DNA of 64,000 nt from Brucella anthropi_A (GTDB lineage Bacteria > Pseudomonadota > Alphaproteobacteria > Rhizobiales > Rhizobiaceae): the NCBI RefSeq assembly GCF_046630315.1, contig NZ_LQBD01000011.1:1-64000 (forward strand), given 5' to 3'. The notes below the pieces were generated by a model, which worked only from the letters and a program-made list of their open reading frames with translations, was not told the DNA's origin and did not search any database. This document shows, piece by piece, positions 51,066 to 60,981 of this stretch. The translations under genes and the position numbers were made by a program. Numbering within the stretch: the stretch's first letter is position 1; every line of letters begins with the position of its first letter.

Positions 51066-52181
51066 CTCGTAGACCTTCAGCGTGCGATCAGCGATTCCGC
51101 TCCAGCTATAATCGCGCGCGATCCAGTCGATCATTGCTTGTGACTGTTCAGCGGTCAGCGGATTGTCGATCTTCCGTCGCAGCGCGTTCTTCAATGCATC
51201 GACATCGCCGAGCGGAAAGTAACTATCCTCCGAAAGCCCCACTTCAACATTGGCGGTGATATCGCTTGCCAGCACATTCAGGCCATATCCCATCGCCTCC
51301 AGAAGCGCGATCGGCATGCCTTCATGGCTGGACGGCAGGATAAACAAGGCCGCCTGGCTGAACAGGGCCGACAATTCTTCTCCCCGCAGCGCACCCGTGA
51401 GCACGACCCCGGGAACAGCCCCGGCTCTCGCACGAACCGCCCCGGCATATTCCGCCGTATATTCCGCCGAACCGATCAGGGCCAGCTTGAGGGAAGGGTC
51501 GGAAAGCTTCGCAAAGGCGTCGATCAGATCAAGCTGGCGTTTTTCGGGAACGATCCGCGCCACAAGGGCGATGTAGCGACCAGGCGTCAGGCCATGTTTT
51601 TCCAGCCAGGCCCCATCCTTGCAGGCAGGACGGAGCGTGACGCCATTGGGAATGAAGGTGATCGGCACATGATAATGCTGACGCATGGTTTCAGCGATGT
51701 CGTTGGAGACTGCGATACGTGCATTCGCAAAGCGCATCCCACACCATTCGCCAAGCTTCAGCATGGTGCGTGCAAGCCGCCCCCACTTCTGACGATTATA
51801 GTCGAAACCGTGATGCGTCACCACCGTACGCAATCCCAGCAGGCGCGCCAGCGGAACGGCGAGAGCCGGGCCGATTGCGTGGATGTGCAGAACGTCCGGC
51901 CTCTTGAACCCGGCGCGCAGCACGCCCAGAACCGTGTGGACGATCGCCTCGAATTTCATGGAGGTCGGAGCCCAGATCGGCGTTACCCGCACACCGTCCC
52001 ATAGATAAGGCTGTTTCTGTTCCAGATAAGGGCGTCGCCCGATGACCTCGACGTCCCACCCCTTCGTCACATAAAGCCGGGCCAGTTCCTCGACATGTTT
52101 TTCCACACCACCCTGAACATTTGGAACACCGCGCAGGCCCAGCATCATGACACGCGGTCGTTTGTCGTTTCGGACCATCAA
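51039..52181 (-). CDS. Glycosyltransferase family 4 (GT-B)
   Basis: 380 aa. N-terminal GT4 start VMMLGLRGVPNVQGGVEKHV, DVLHIHAIGPALAVPLARL, and the C-terminal nucleotide-binding half with FILPSSHEGMPIALLEAMGYGLNVLASD (shown in part; Glu of the EX7E motif). GT4 enzymes add sugars to lipid-linked or exopolysaccharide intermediates. The last residues EEGSRGVRE are read from a tandem octamer array, so the C-terminus may vary with copy number. ATGA overlap with the next GT4 gene; last gene of the five-gene minus-strand run 57072-51039. Confidence 0.82.
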   Translation of the reverse strand: MMVRNDKRPRVMMLGLRGVPNVQGGVEKHVEELARLYVTKGWDVEVIGRRPYLEQKQPYLWDGVRVTPIWAPTSMKFEAIVHTVLGVLRAGFKRPDVLHIHAIGPALAVPLARLLGLRTVVTHHGFDYNRQKWGRLARTMLKLGEWCGMRFANARIAVSNDIAETMRQHYHVPITFIPNGVTLRPACKDGAWLEKHGLTPGRYIALVARIVPEKRQLDLIDAFAKLSDPSLKLALIGSAEYTAEYAGAVRARAGAVPGVVLTGALRGEELSALFSQAALFILPSSHEGMPIALLEAMGYGLNVLASDITANVEVGLSEDSYFPLGDVDALKNALRRKIDNPLTAEQSQAMIDWIARDYSWSGIADRTLKVYEEGSRGVRE

Positions 52182-53422
52182 AGTGCCCCCAACTCGGCGT
52201 AAAGCTCAAGCGTGCGGTTTCTATATGCCTGTGGCGAGAATTCATTGCCGGCCCAGATCCGGCCCGCATTGCCCATCCTGCGCCGCCCCTGCGCCGATAA
52301 CCCCGCCAGATCGCCCAGAACACGGGCAAGGTCATCAACATCGCCCGTGCGTGAAACCATTCCGGTTTCGCCCTCGATAATCATCTCGGGAATTCCGCCG
52401 ATATTCGCGCCGATGACCGCCACCCCAAGCGCATAGGCTTCGAGAATGCTGATCGGGGCATTCTCATACCATTCAGACGGCAAAACGAGCGCCTTCGCTT
52501 CGCCGATCAGCCGGTGCAGCCGTTCTCCCGAGACATAACCGGCAAATGTAACATCGCCACCGGTCTCGGCCGCGAGCGCCTTCAATGACTGCTCTTCCGG
52601 TCCGGTGCCCGCAATGACGAGTTTCTGGCCCGCGCTGGCCGCCGCACGAATGAGCGTGCCGATCCCCTTTTCCGGCGCCAGTCTTCCCACATAGGCGAAG
52701 TAATCCCCCTCATCCGCATAGGGTTTCAGATCGTCGGTATGGGCAAAATTCGGGATGTAGACCAGCTTCTCTTCCGGCCAGCCCCATTCGGCAAGTTTCG
52801 CAATATAAAAACGGCTCGGCACAACGATCCGGTCAAGTGTATTGCGGTAAAGGCCAAGCATGCGGTGGATTGCCGTCTCGACGAAAACCAGCCCGCTCAA
52901 GGCCTTGGAATCCTTGATGCATTTGTGAAGCGCCACATTGTAGATGCGGCCGCCCTTGCATCGCTCGCAGATCTGGTTGTGCGACAACATCTTGTAGGCC
53001 GGACAGGCCAGCTTCAGGTCATGGGCCGTCATGACCGTCGGAATACCGGCATCCTTCAGAACCGGGAAAATCGACGGCGACAAATGGTGGTAGATATTGT
53101 GCGCATGCGCGACGTTGGGGCGGAAGCGGTCGATGAGTGCCTTGATCCGGTCCCGCGCCTCCCATGAATAAATGATCTTGCCCGCCTGCACGACTTTGGT
53201 AAGCGGGCTGCTCTCCCGGCCATATTCGATTTCGGACACGAAATAGGACGACCAGTCGGATACAAGATTATCCGGATGCTGCATGGCAAAGGGTGCCGTC
53301 TGCCAGCCGATCTCGGAAAATAATCTGATGTGATCGAGGAAAACTGTTTCAGCACCGCCGCGCCGATAAAAATAATTGTTGATCGCCAGCAGGCGATGTT
53401 CCCTGTCATTTACATGCGTCAA
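52178..53422 (-). CDS. Glycosyltransferase family 4 (GT-B)
   Basis: 414 aa. LLAINNYFYRRGGAETVFLD is the donor-half glycine loop; then NVAHAHNIYHHLSPSIF, IPTVMTAHDLKLACP, and in the C-terminal half YVGRLAPEKGIGTLIRAA and LVLPSEWYENAPISILEAYA with the conserved Glu. The internal ICERCKGGRIYN..LHKC cysteine segment is common in this GT4 subgroup. Four-base overlaps couple it on both sides to the deacetylase and the other GT4. Acceptor unknown; part of the exopolysaccharide-type cluster. Confidence 0.85.
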   Translation of the reverse strand: MTHVNDREHRLLAINNYFYRRGGAETVFLDHIRLFSEIGWQTAPFAMQHPDNLVSDWSSYFVSEIEYGRESSPLTKVVQAGKIIYSWEARDRIKALIDRFRPNVAHAHNIYHHLSPSIFPVLKDAGIPTVMTAHDLKLACPAYKMLSHNQICERCKGGRIYNVALHKCIKDSKALSGLVFVETAIHRMLGLYRNTLDRIVVPSRFYIAKLAEWGWPEEKLVYIPNFAHTDDLKPYADEGDYFAYVGRLAPEKGIGTLIRAAASAGQKLVIAGTGPEEQSLKALAAETGGDVTFAGYVSGERLHRLIGEAKALVLPSEWYENAPISILEAYALGVAVIGANIGGIPEMIIEGETGMVSRTGDVDDLARVLGDLAGLSAQGRRRMGNAGRIWAGNEFSPQAYRNRTLELYAELGAL

Positions 53423-54216
53423 GCAGCACCTCGTTGCGCACCAATGCGCGCCAATGCCTCGCGAACGGAAAGAACAGCCGCTCCGCTTTTTACGGCATGG
53501 GAGACGAGGTGTTCAAAAGTCTCAGGCTTGCAACCGAACTCGGTCGGCGTATCGCTGATATCATGCGTATAGAACACCAGCCAGCCGGGTTTTGCGCTCA
53601 CATCGTCAATCCAACGGGTCTGGCGCCAGGCCCCGTCATCCGGCTGCCTGATTTCCACCGCTTGCAAGAAGGCGAGATCGATCACGCCGCGATTGATGCG
53701 ATTGCCACCCCCGCGACATGTTGCAAAACGGTCGGCGAAAAGCCGCCGCGACATGACCGACGAAGCGCAATAGGGATAGGCGAAATTGCGCGACCCGACA
53801 TGATCGGGATCGAGCGCATCGAGACAGACCGTATTGCGGTCGAGGTCGGACGCTATTTCCTCGGCACCGACGTAAGGCACCTTGAGGTGGTCATAGGTAT
53901 GGCAGCCCAATTCGTGCCCACGCTCGGCCAGCCTGCGGCATCCTTCCTGCGTAATCAGGTTTCTTCCGGCTTCTTTCGTACCAACCAGATTTCCTGCAAT
54001 ATAGAAGGTGCCGTGAACCGCATATTTATCCAGAATGGCAGCCCCGGCGCTTTCCGCCGTGTCGGGCACATCGTCAAATGTAAAGGTGATGATCCGCTCG
54101 TTTTTCGGCAGACCGAAAGGCCGCAATGGAAACCGGCGACTGATACTGTCGTTCAGCCGAATGGCATACCATTCCAGGCGACTGCGCGCCCTGTCGAGAC
54201 TATCCATTTCCACCAT
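53419..54216 (-). CDS. Polysaccharide deacetylase family (CE4) protein
   Basis: 265 aa. NodB-homology fold: IITFTFDDVPDTAESAG with catalytic/metal Asp pair, GHELGCHTYDHLKV with the metal-binding His residues, NFAYPYCASS, and VFYTHDISDTPTEFGC (late His). No signal peptide, so cytoplasmic or peripheral. ATG 54216 has a G-rich SD; a TTG at 54240 is an alternative. Coupled to the next GT4 by an ATGA overlap. It may de-N-acetylate a sugar in the repeat unit. Confidence 0.8.
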   Translation of the reverse strand: MVEMDSLDRARSRLEWYAIRLNDSISRRFPLRPFGLPKNERIITFTFDDVPDTAESAGAAILDKYAVHGTFYIAGNLVGTKEAGRNLITQEGCRRLAERGHELGCHTYDHLKVPYVGAEEIASDLDRNTVCLDALDPDHVGSRNFAYPYCASSVMSRRLFADRFATCRGGGNRINRGVIDLAFLQAVEIRQPDDGAWRQTRWIDDVSAKPGWLVFYTHDISDTPTEFGCKPETFEHLVSHAVKSGAAVLSVREALARIGAQRGAA

Positions 54217-54248
54217 TGCCCCCGCGCCCTGCTCCCCCAAAAGCTGTT

Positions 54249-55541
54249 TCAGACGAGCCTTGCCCTAGCCTGCAAGCGCAATCCGAAGACAGCAATCATG
54301 ATACAGAACCATACTGCCCCACCGTTCTGAAAGAACGTCGTTTCCATACAAGACATATATAAACCGTAAAGCCAAAGGCGAATATAAAGAAGCGTTAATA
54401 TAGGGCCGTTATCTGTGCTTTCCGCTTCCTTAATATATCGAAGCGGCAACACCATTATCCAGACAAGCGTCAGAATTAAACCAATAATTCCCGCACTAAT
54501 CATCATATCCAGAAAAGAATTATGCGCATTGAAGGCTGCAACAGCCCAGCTTGCGCCTCCTCCGCCCGCATAGACCATTTCCGGAGTTTTCCAGAACGAG
54601 TCCAGCCCATAGCCGAAAATCGGTTTGGCGGAGATAGCGGCGAATGCGAGTTTCCAGATGTCGGATCGATTTGTGAAGCTGGCATCCACACCGAAGCTCT
54701 GGACAAGTTCGCGCAACGGATCGAAAACCGCAGCGCCAACGGCAATGATATTGAAAGCGGCTATCCCACCGATGACAATGAATACACGGGTCCATCTCAG
54801 CCGCACAAACACCAGCGACATCAAGACGATAAAGGGCAGCATGGCCGTAGATGTCTTGCCGCCCGTATGCAGAACGAAGAACACACAAAGCGCAACGATC
54901 AGCAGACCCGTTTTCGGCAGGCCGGTTTTCCAGATATAGAGCCCGAAAAAACTCAACAGAACCAGAGAAGCAGCGGCCGCATTCTTGTGCGGATAATGGC
55001 CGCGCCATGCACCGGCCAGCATGGGCTCGATGACTTCGGTAGCCTGATGAATGGCCCGTTGCGGCAGAAAGATGACGCCGAAATAGGCAAAAGCCAGCGT
55101 TATCAGCGAGCCGATTGCCAATAACCGCGCCATCTGACGTTCGGATTGCGGCAACAGGAGAAAAATGCTCGCATTGAATGCCGTCAGGACAGACAGAACG
55201 ACCTTTTTGCCTGCGATCATGGGATGGGCCGACAGCAGGGCAGTCACGAAAAGCCAGAAGAAGATCAGGCCGATCAGAAAGCGCGGCTGCATGACGGCAT
55301 TGCGCATCGAACTGTTGAATGCGCAAGCCAGAAAGCCGCCGGTGAGAAACAATGTGACCATCTGGTTGAGCGAGCTGGAATCAGCGGCCTTGGCCGTCAC
55401 CCCGGTGACAGTGCCAAGATCGGGATAGGGGCTTGTCCCGATCCAGACGAACAGGAACATGCAAAGAAAAAGAACGGCCCCAACAGCCGACGAGACCTGC
55501 GATTGGGTCTCCTCGCGGTAATGGACCGATCCTTCAGCCAA
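54249..55541 (-). CDS. Wzy/O-antigen ligase family membrane protein
   Basis: 430 aa, about 11 transmembrane helices. Signature WRGHYPHKNAAAASLVLLSF, then FTNRSDIWKLAFAAISAKPI and FNAHNSFLDMMISAGIIGL, shared with the paralogue at 44968-46335. Probable polymerase of the polysaccharide made by this cluster, working with the Wzz-like protein upstream. The start is uncertain: I use TTG 55541, one base after the upstream stop, because the ORF otherwise overlaps the Wzz-like gene by about 180 bp in another frame. Confidence 0.78.
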   Translation of the reverse strand: MAEGSVHYREETQSQVSSAVGAVLFLCMFLFVWIGTSPYPDLGTVTGVTAKAADSSSLNQMVTLFLTGGFLACAFNSSMRNAVMQPRFLIGLIFFWLFVTALLSAHPMIAGKKVVLSVLTAFNASIFLLLPQSERQMARLLAIGSLITLAFAYFGVIFLPQRAIHQATEVIEPMLAGAWRGHYPHKNAAAASLVLLSFFGLYIWKTGLPKTGLLIVALCVFFVLHTGGKTSTAMLPFIVLMSLVFVRLRWTRVFIVIGGIAAFNIIAVGAAVFDPLRELVQSFGVDASFTNRSDIWKLAFAAISAKPIFGYGLDSFWKTPEMVYAGGGGASWAVAAFNAHNSFLDMMISAGIIGLILTLVWIMVLPLRYIKEAESTDNGPILTLLYIRLWLYGLYMSCMETTFFQNGGAVWFCIMIAVFGLRLQARARLV

Positions 55542-55542
55542 G

Positions 55543-57072
55543 TCAGACCAGAGCCTCGCGGTTTCGGCGCCATGCGCCAAGATAGCCCAGACCGAGCGCG
55601 AGAATGACACCAAGCCCCATGCCTGCAATGCCGCCTGCGGCCCCCAGCACCACCGTTCGCGGCGGCCAGCTGCGGCTGATCGGCGGAATTGCCGTCGAAA
55701 TGATGCGAATATTGGTCGCATCGAGCTGCTGGCGCTGGCTCGTCTCAGACGAGCGGGTCAGAAACGTGTTGTAGATCGATACTTTGGCCGCCATGTCCCT
55801 TTCGAGATCCGAAAGCTGGACCTGCGCATCATTGTCGAGCGCGACCGCCGAACGGGCGGAAGCGGCCTGTGCATTCAGCGCCGCGACAACAGCATTGGCC
55901 TGATCGAGATCGACCTTGGCCGATTGCAGGATACGTGCCCGCTCCTGCGCCATCTGCTGTTCCAGACCGGCAAGCTGGCGTTCCGTGTTCATAAGCTCGG
56001 GATAGCGCGGCCCATAGGTCATGGCGAGCGCATCGTAACGCTGTTTCAACGCCGCATATTGCCCACGCAGATTTGTCATGGTGGGTGACTGCAACGTGCT
56101 GGCCGGGCTGACGGCATTGCCGGTGTCCCGTGTCAGTTCCTCATAGCGCGTGCGCGCATCGGCCACGCGCGCTTTCGCATCGACCAGCTTGGAATTGATC
56201 TGCGTCATCGACTGGGTGCTGACGAGTTCCCCGCCCGCTGTTTGCAGACCGTGCGCCCGGCGAAAGGACGCGACTTTTTCTTCCGCTTCGGTTGCCGCCT
56301 TCTGCAACGAGGCCAGGCGCTCGGAAAGGGCGGCGGCAGCGCGCCCTGCCCCATCCGCATCGGCCTGTGCGACTTCTTCCTGGAATGCATTGGCCAGCGA
56401 ATCCGCGACTTTCACCGATTTTTCCGGACTATCCGTCCAGACGGCAATCGTCACCAGATAGGATCGTTCAGGCCGGGCGACATTGATGCGCTGTGACAGG
56501 GCGCGAACCGCCGTCAGCGTATCGTCTTTCGGGCCCGCGGGCTTGCCGAGGCCCAGCATGGCGCGAAGATCGAAAGCCGGCGGAGGAGGAACGAACTCCT
56601 CATCCTCGTTCAGTTTCAAATCCGTCACGACCCGCCGCAGCACATTGCCGGAAGTCAGGATGCGCATCTTGCTTTCAATGTCGAGAATCTGGCTGTCGGC
56701 CTGCAAGCTCTGGGCATAGACATCATTGGGCAACAACTGAAGCCCAGAAGGGGGAACCAGCAAGTCCGTATAGGCGGTATATCGCGGCTTCGCCGTCATG
56801 CCATAGGCGAGCCCCGCCAAGGCACCCATTATTGCAAGCACCGCGATCAGAACCCACCGCGCCCGCATCCAGGCCAATGCTTCGAACAGGTCGAGTTCGG
56901 GCAGCATCAACCCCTTGCTTGCAGGAGCAACCTTTTCAGAAAGTTTTTGTGTCTCGCGAACACCGTGCGTTTCACGCCCGACCGCGCGCAGCCGGTCCTC
57001 GACGGAAGCCGGATTTTCACTATCCGTCTCCGTCAACCGGGCTTTCGAGGCGAGATCGCGCAAGGTATACAT
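55543..57072 (-). CDS. Wzz/GumC-type polysaccharide chain-length determinant
   Basis: 509 aa. First membrane helix ARWVLIAVLAIMGALAGLAY (about residues 72-91), a large periplasmic part with Wzz start (TAYTDLLVPPSG), long coiled coils (about 230-420), the GNVR-type segment near SSETSQRQQLDATNIRIIST, Pro-rich motif before TM2 (IPPISRSWPPRTVVLG), TM2 near the C-terminus. There is no C-terminal tyrosine kinase domain as in ExoP. SD AGGA before ATG 57072. First gene of the minus-strand run Wzz-Wzy-deacetylase-GT4-GT4. Confidence 0.85.
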   Translation of the reverse strand: MYTLRDLASKARLTETDSENPASVEDRLRAVGRETHGVRETQKLSEKVAPASKGLMLPELDLFEALAWMRARWVLIAVLAIMGALAGLAYGMTAKPRYTAYTDLLVPPSGLQLLPNDVYAQSLQADSQILDIESKMRILTSGNVLRRVVTDLKLNEDEEFVPPPPAFDLRAMLGLGKPAGPKDDTLTAVRALSQRINVARPERSYLVTIAVWTDSPEKSVKVADSLANAFQEEVAQADADGAGRAAAALSERLASLQKAATEAEEKVASFRRAHGLQTAGGELVSTQSMTQINSKLVDAKARVADARTRYEELTRDTGNAVSPASTLQSPTMTNLRGQYAALKQRYDALAMTYGPRYPELMNTERQLAGLEQQMAQERARILQSAKVDLDQANAVVAALNAQAASARSAVALDNDAQVQLSDLERDMAAKVSIYNTFLTRSSETSQRQQLDATNIRIISTAIPPISRSWPPRTVVLGAAGGIAGMGLGVILALGLGYLGAWRRNREALV

Positions 57073-57379
57073 TAGTTATTCCTAAAGTTCACTCGACAGC
57101 GCAAACAAGGCGCTTCTGTTTTTCTTAGACTTAAAGATTAAAAAAATCGGTTAATGAAAGGCAATTCCATGCAAGGGTGTCACCAAAATACACATTGCCA
57201 TCTTTTACTCCTGTGATTGGGCATAATTTTCGCTCGACATGCTTGGCACTCCATGTTTTTCGGCGTTAAGAGAAAGCGGACGGGAAATAATCCGGTTCAC
57301 TGTCATAACCATCCCTTGAAATTTCAAGCGCGTCTTAAGCACGCTGGGCCGGAGCGGCCCGAACATTCGGTATGAAATC
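57073..57379. other. 307-bp divergent intergenic region
   Basis: Between the Wzz-like gene (minus) and the flippase (plus). More AT-rich than its surroundings, consistent with two promoters. No repeat, terminator or RNA gene recognised. Confidence 0.4.
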
Positions 57380-58663
57380 TTGAAACGCCATTGGTCGACA
57401 TTCCTGTCCTACGCAGCTTCGAGCGGCAGCCTTTTTGCGGCAAATATCGCGCAGCTTTTCACCTTTGCCATTCTGGCACGATATCTCGGCTCGCATGAGT
57501 TCGGCCTGTTCGTGACCGTGATGGCCGTTACCAGCATCGCGACTTTTATCTGCGGCCTTGGCGGCGCGGAATGTCTTGTGCGCCGCGTCGCACAGGACCG
57601 GGCGATCTATCCGGCAATGCTTGGCCATAACCTCATTCTGATCGGAATAACCGGCGTCATTCTCGTCGCGGCGGGCATGCTCATCCTGCCCTTCTGGCTG
57701 AGCGGCTCGCCTGAATTTTCGGGGCATCTATCGGGGCTTTTCCTGCTGCTCGTCACCAATATCGTTCTGGTGCGCCTTATCCTGCTGGTCGAACAGATCT
57801 ATATCGCGCATACCGATTTCGTATCCGCCAATCTTTCCGTCGTCGGGTTTGCCATCGCCCGTACCATCGCCGCAGCGATTGCATGTCTTCTGTTCGGTGT
57901 CTCCACCGTTGTCGGATGGGCCTACTGGCAGTTTGCGGTCCATGTTCTGGTCGCCATCGTCTATGGCTTGTTCCTGCGCAGGCTCGGGCGGCCGCAATAT
58001 ACAATCGTCCGCGATGAACTTCGGCTCGGCGTGATGTTCGCATCGCAATTCATTTTCAAGGCAGTGCGCCAGAATGCCGATCTTCTGCTTCTCGGCACAT
58101 TGATGCCGCCCAGCATCGTCGGCAGCTATGGCGTTACCCGCCGCATCATCGACAGCAGCACATTGACTGTCGAGGCGATGAACCGTCTTGTCTATCCCCA
58201 TCTGGCGCGTGCGAGCGCAAACGGCATCCATCATGCCCTGCCGATCACCATGCGCCTGCTCGGTGCAGCATTCGGCATCGGCATATGCACGTCGCTGGCT
58301 GTTTTTATCGTCGCGCCTTACCTGCCATATCTGTTCGGCAGTGAATATGACACGCTCGTCTCCTTCTGCCGCACGCTTTGCTGGATCACGGTGTTTGTTG
58401 CCCTGTGGTCGATCGCGGTCGATCTTCTGGGCGCGGCAAGCCAGCACAGCTATCGCACCGCAGTCCTCAATACAGGCAATATCCTCGGCGCGCCGCTTCT
58501 GGCATTGGCCACCTGGTATGCGCCGATCACCGGAACGTTTACCGCAATTTATATCATTGAAATCAGCATCGTGCTGGCATCATGGGGATGCGTTGTCCAT
58601 CTCGTGCGCCGGAGCCGGGAAGCGGAAGAGAAAAAGGACGGCTTTACGCCGGCGGGAGGGTAA
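57380..58663 (+). CDS. Oligosaccharide flippase (Wzx family)
   Basis: 427 aa, about 12 transmembrane segments, MVF/MOP superfamily. N-terminal FLSYAASSGSLFAANIAQLF and FAILARYLGSHEFGLFVTVM match Wzx/RfbX proteins. It would move lipid-linked repeat units across the inner membrane to the Wzy/Wzz proteins encoded divergently. Start is TTG 57380; no in-frame ATG is near. The C-terminus is charged (RRSREAEEKKDGFTPAGG). Confidence 0.82.
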   Translation: MKRHWSTFLSYAASSGSLFAANIAQLFTFAILARYLGSHEFGLFVTVMAVTSIATFICGLGGAECLVRRVAQDRAIYPAMLGHNLILIGITGVILVAAGMLILPFWLSGSPEFSGHLSGLFLLLVTNIVLVRLILLVEQIYIAHTDFVSANLSVVGFAIARTIAAAIACLLFGVSTVVGWAYWQFAVHVLVAIVYGLFLRRLGRPQYTIVRDELRLGVMFASQFIFKAVRQNADLLLLGTLMPPSIVGSYGVTRRIIDSSTLTVEAMNRLVYPHLARASANGIHHALPITMRLLGAAFGIGICTSLAVFIVAPYLPYLFGSEYDTLVSFCRTLCWITVFVALWSIAVDLLGAASQHSYRTAVLNTGNILGAPLLALATWYAPITGTFTAIYIIEISIVLASWGCVVHLVRRSREAEEKKDGFTPAGG

Positions 58664-58687
58664 CGGAACCTCGACGCATGGCGTGCA

Positions 58688-59683
58688 TCAAGGCTCCCTG
58701 ATAACCCTGCTTTCAATCCAGTCGGTCGGCTTGCGGCGCGGCTGGAAAAAACCGAGCGGCAATGCAGCCGCATGAAATATCCACGCAACCACCGCATAGA
58801 CGCCAAGCTCGATGCTTCGCGCGCGAACGGACATCACCACGAACGGAATGATCGCGATCACGATCGCAGCCAGAATTGCCATCGGCCATCCCGGTACAAG
58901 AACAAGTGCTGCTATCACCGCCAGCCACCACAGATAGACCGCCCCCCAAAGCCTGAGTTCCGGCAGTTCGCGGAACAGGTTTTTCTGATGCGGCTGCCCC
59001 ATTGCGGCGCGCAACACTTCGCCGGTGCCACGCAGATATTTGCTTTTCCAGCGGCGAACGAGAAGCTTGTAGGCATTCATCGTATAGCCAAAATGCTGCA
59101 CGAAAGGCCGGTCCAGGCGATAGAGCTTCCAGCCCTGGCTGCGCAGGCGCACGCCTGCATCGAACTCTTCATGACCATGAAGATTGCGATCTGAAAAATA
59201 TCCCGCCTGTTCGATTGCGCTGCGCCTGTAAAGTCCGCCGCCATTCATCCGGTCAATGTCGCCTGTCCGCGCTTCCGGCGATTGCCGTTTTGCACGCCGC
59301 TGGAATTCCAGGCTTTCGAGTATCTGGTCCACGACATGGCCGGTCACTCCACCGATATCCGGGTGCTTGTCGAGATAATCAAGGGCTGCCGGCAGAAAAT
59401 CCGGCTCCAGTATCATGTCCCCATCGATCAGGCAGACAAAGGGCTGTGTCGAATATTGAAAACCCAATTGCGGACCAAGCCCGCAACTGGCCTGTGCGGG
59501 AGGCTCGATCTGCACAATCCTGATCGGATAGGATTGCGCGATCTCTATCGTGCGATCCGTCGATCCGCTGTCGGCCACGATGACTTCCACCTGTCCGCCG
59601 GGCAAAGCCTTCAGGGCGCTCTCCACCGCCTCGGCGATGCGCTTTTCCTCGTTCAAAGTTTTGATGATGATCGAAACAGACAT
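58688..59683 (-). CDS. Glycosyltransferase family 2 membrane protein
   Basis: 331 aa. GT2 core: SIIIKTLNEEKRIAEAVESA, VIVADSGSTDRTIEIAQ, CLIDGDMILEPDFL (DxD), RMNGGGLYRRSAI, GHEEFDAGVRLRSQGW (catalytic-base ED-like motif). Two or three C-terminal transmembrane helices (LWGAVYLWWLAVIAALVLVP; ILAAIVIAIIPFVVM). ATG 59683 begins the domain; the ORF continues 61 codons upstream without GT features. Convergent with the flippase gene, 24 bp apart. Confidence 0.82.
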   Translation of the reverse strand: MSVSIIIKTLNEEKRIAEAVESALKALPGGQVEVIVADSGSTDRTIEIAQSYPIRIVQIEPPAQASCGLGPQLGFQYSTQPFVCLIDGDMILEPDFLPAALDYLDKHPDIGGVTGHVVDQILESLEFQRRAKRQSPEARTGDIDRMNGGGLYRRSAIEQAGYFSDRNLHGHEEFDAGVRLRSQGWKLYRLDRPFVQHFGYTMNAYKLLVRRWKSKYLRGTGEVLRAAMGQPHQKNLFRELPELRLWGAVYLWWLAVIAALVLVPGWPMAILAAIVIAIIPFVVMSVRARSIELGVYAVVAWIFHAAALPLGFFQPRRKPTDWIESRVIREP

Positions 59684-59843
59684 CGTGGCCCTATTTGGGA
59701 GAAAGCATGCGAAGCGACCCACTGGTTGAGACCAGTCAGGCACTACATAGTTTTCTTTGGTTTCAAATCTACTAAACCTTTCAACTATAAAATGAGATTC
59801 GGCGCGTTTGCGTCGTTGAGTTTTCCGGACGTGAAAGACGTTT

Positions 59844-60971
59844 ATGCTGAGCAGTGATTTCGACATTCGGGTTTATGGGAGCACGCAACAGCTATCCGGT
59901 GACTGGCCGGATGCCGACGACCGAACCGGCAGCGCGTTTTTTGTATTTCAGGCCAAATCCTTCCTCAAGGCATGGGAAGCAAGCTACGGACAGAAACCCG
60001 GCGTCAAGCTATGCCTGACCGAGGTGCGCCAGCGCGACGGAACCCCGCTCCTTTTTCTGCCGCTTTCCATCACACGTGGCTGCGGATCGCGCATGCTTTC
60101 ATTTATCGATGATGGCGTGAGCGACTATAACGGCCCCATTCTGTTTCCAGCGGCGGCGCAATTGTCGCGAGACATGGCACGACGTGTTCTGGAACTTGTC
60201 GTCGCGGCGGTCCCCTCTCACGACGTGATTGCGCTGTGCAAAATGCCGAAACAGATTGAAGGCGCCGCAAACCCCTTATGGTCGTTGACAAACCTGCCTT
60301 CAGAAGCCTCCACCCATGCCATTTCCCTGACACGCCCGATGGAAGAAATCGAGCAGTCCTTGGAGGGCATAAAGAACATCAAGAAGCGGGAGCGTGCACT
60401 TCAGAAACTGGACGGATTTCGTTTCCATGTGACGCAGACCGAAGCGGAACGGCAATCCGTCCTCCAGACGATGTTGCGCCAGAAGCAGCGGCGCTTCGAA
60501 GAAACGATGGTTCCGGGCTTCGATGCCCATCCTGAAAAGCGACGCTTTTTTGAAGAAGCGACCGAACGACTGGCGCGATGCAACGCCCTGCATTTTTCAA
60601 CGCTTGCGGTCGGCGACACGACCCTGGCGACAATGTGGAGTCTCGTCCGCAACGGTCATTACTGCGCGATGATCACGACTTTTGAAGATGGCGAATGGAG
60701 CAGATACTCCCCCGGCAAGGTGATCATTCTGAACCTTTTGCATGCGCTTGCAGCCGATGGCTATCGGTGTTTCGATCTGGGCTATGGCGACGAGCCATGG
60801 AAGCAGGGCCTGCGTGACCGGACCATCCCTTTGCGGGACTATATCGTTCCGGTCACTCTTCGGGGGCGTGTTTCGCTGCTTTTCAGCCGTTCCGTGGAAC
60901 GGATACGCGCCACCCCGCTTTATCGAAAGCTACGTCCGTTGAAATGGCAATTGCTGCGCAAGCTTCGATGA
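59844..60971 (+). CDS. GNAT-family acyltransferase, CelD/BcsL-like
   Basis: 375 aa. Tandem GNAT layout typical of 'CelD/Acetyltransf_6' proteins found in cellulose and exopolysaccharide clusters: FFVFQAKSFLKAWEASYG in the first half, KKRERALQKL and LRQKQRRFEET in the linker, then FSTLAVGDTTLATMWSLVRN and RCFDLGYGDEPWKQGL in the second half. It probably adds an acyl group to a sugar or lipid carrier. Cytoplasmic, no signal peptide, basic C-terminus. Substrate unknown. Confidence 0.75.
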   Translation: MLSSDFDIRVYGSTQQLSGDWPDADDRTGSAFFVFQAKSFLKAWEASYGQKPGVKLCLTEVRQRDGTPLLFLPLSITRGCGSRMLSFIDDGVSDYNGPILFPAAAQLSRDMARRVLELVVAAVPSHDVIALCKMPKQIEGAANPLWSLTNLPSEASTHAISLTRPMEEIEQSLEGIKNIKKRERALQKLDGFRFHVTQTEAERQSVLQTMLRQKQRRFEETMVPGFDAHPEKRRFFEEATERLARCNALHFSTLAVGDTTLATMWSLVRNGHYCAMITTFEDGEWSRYSPGKVIILNLLHALAADGYRCFDLGYGDEPWKQGLRDRTIPLRDYIVPVTLRGRVSLLFSRSVERIRATPLYRKLRPLKWQLLRKLR

Positions 60972-60981
60972 AGCCTACAGC

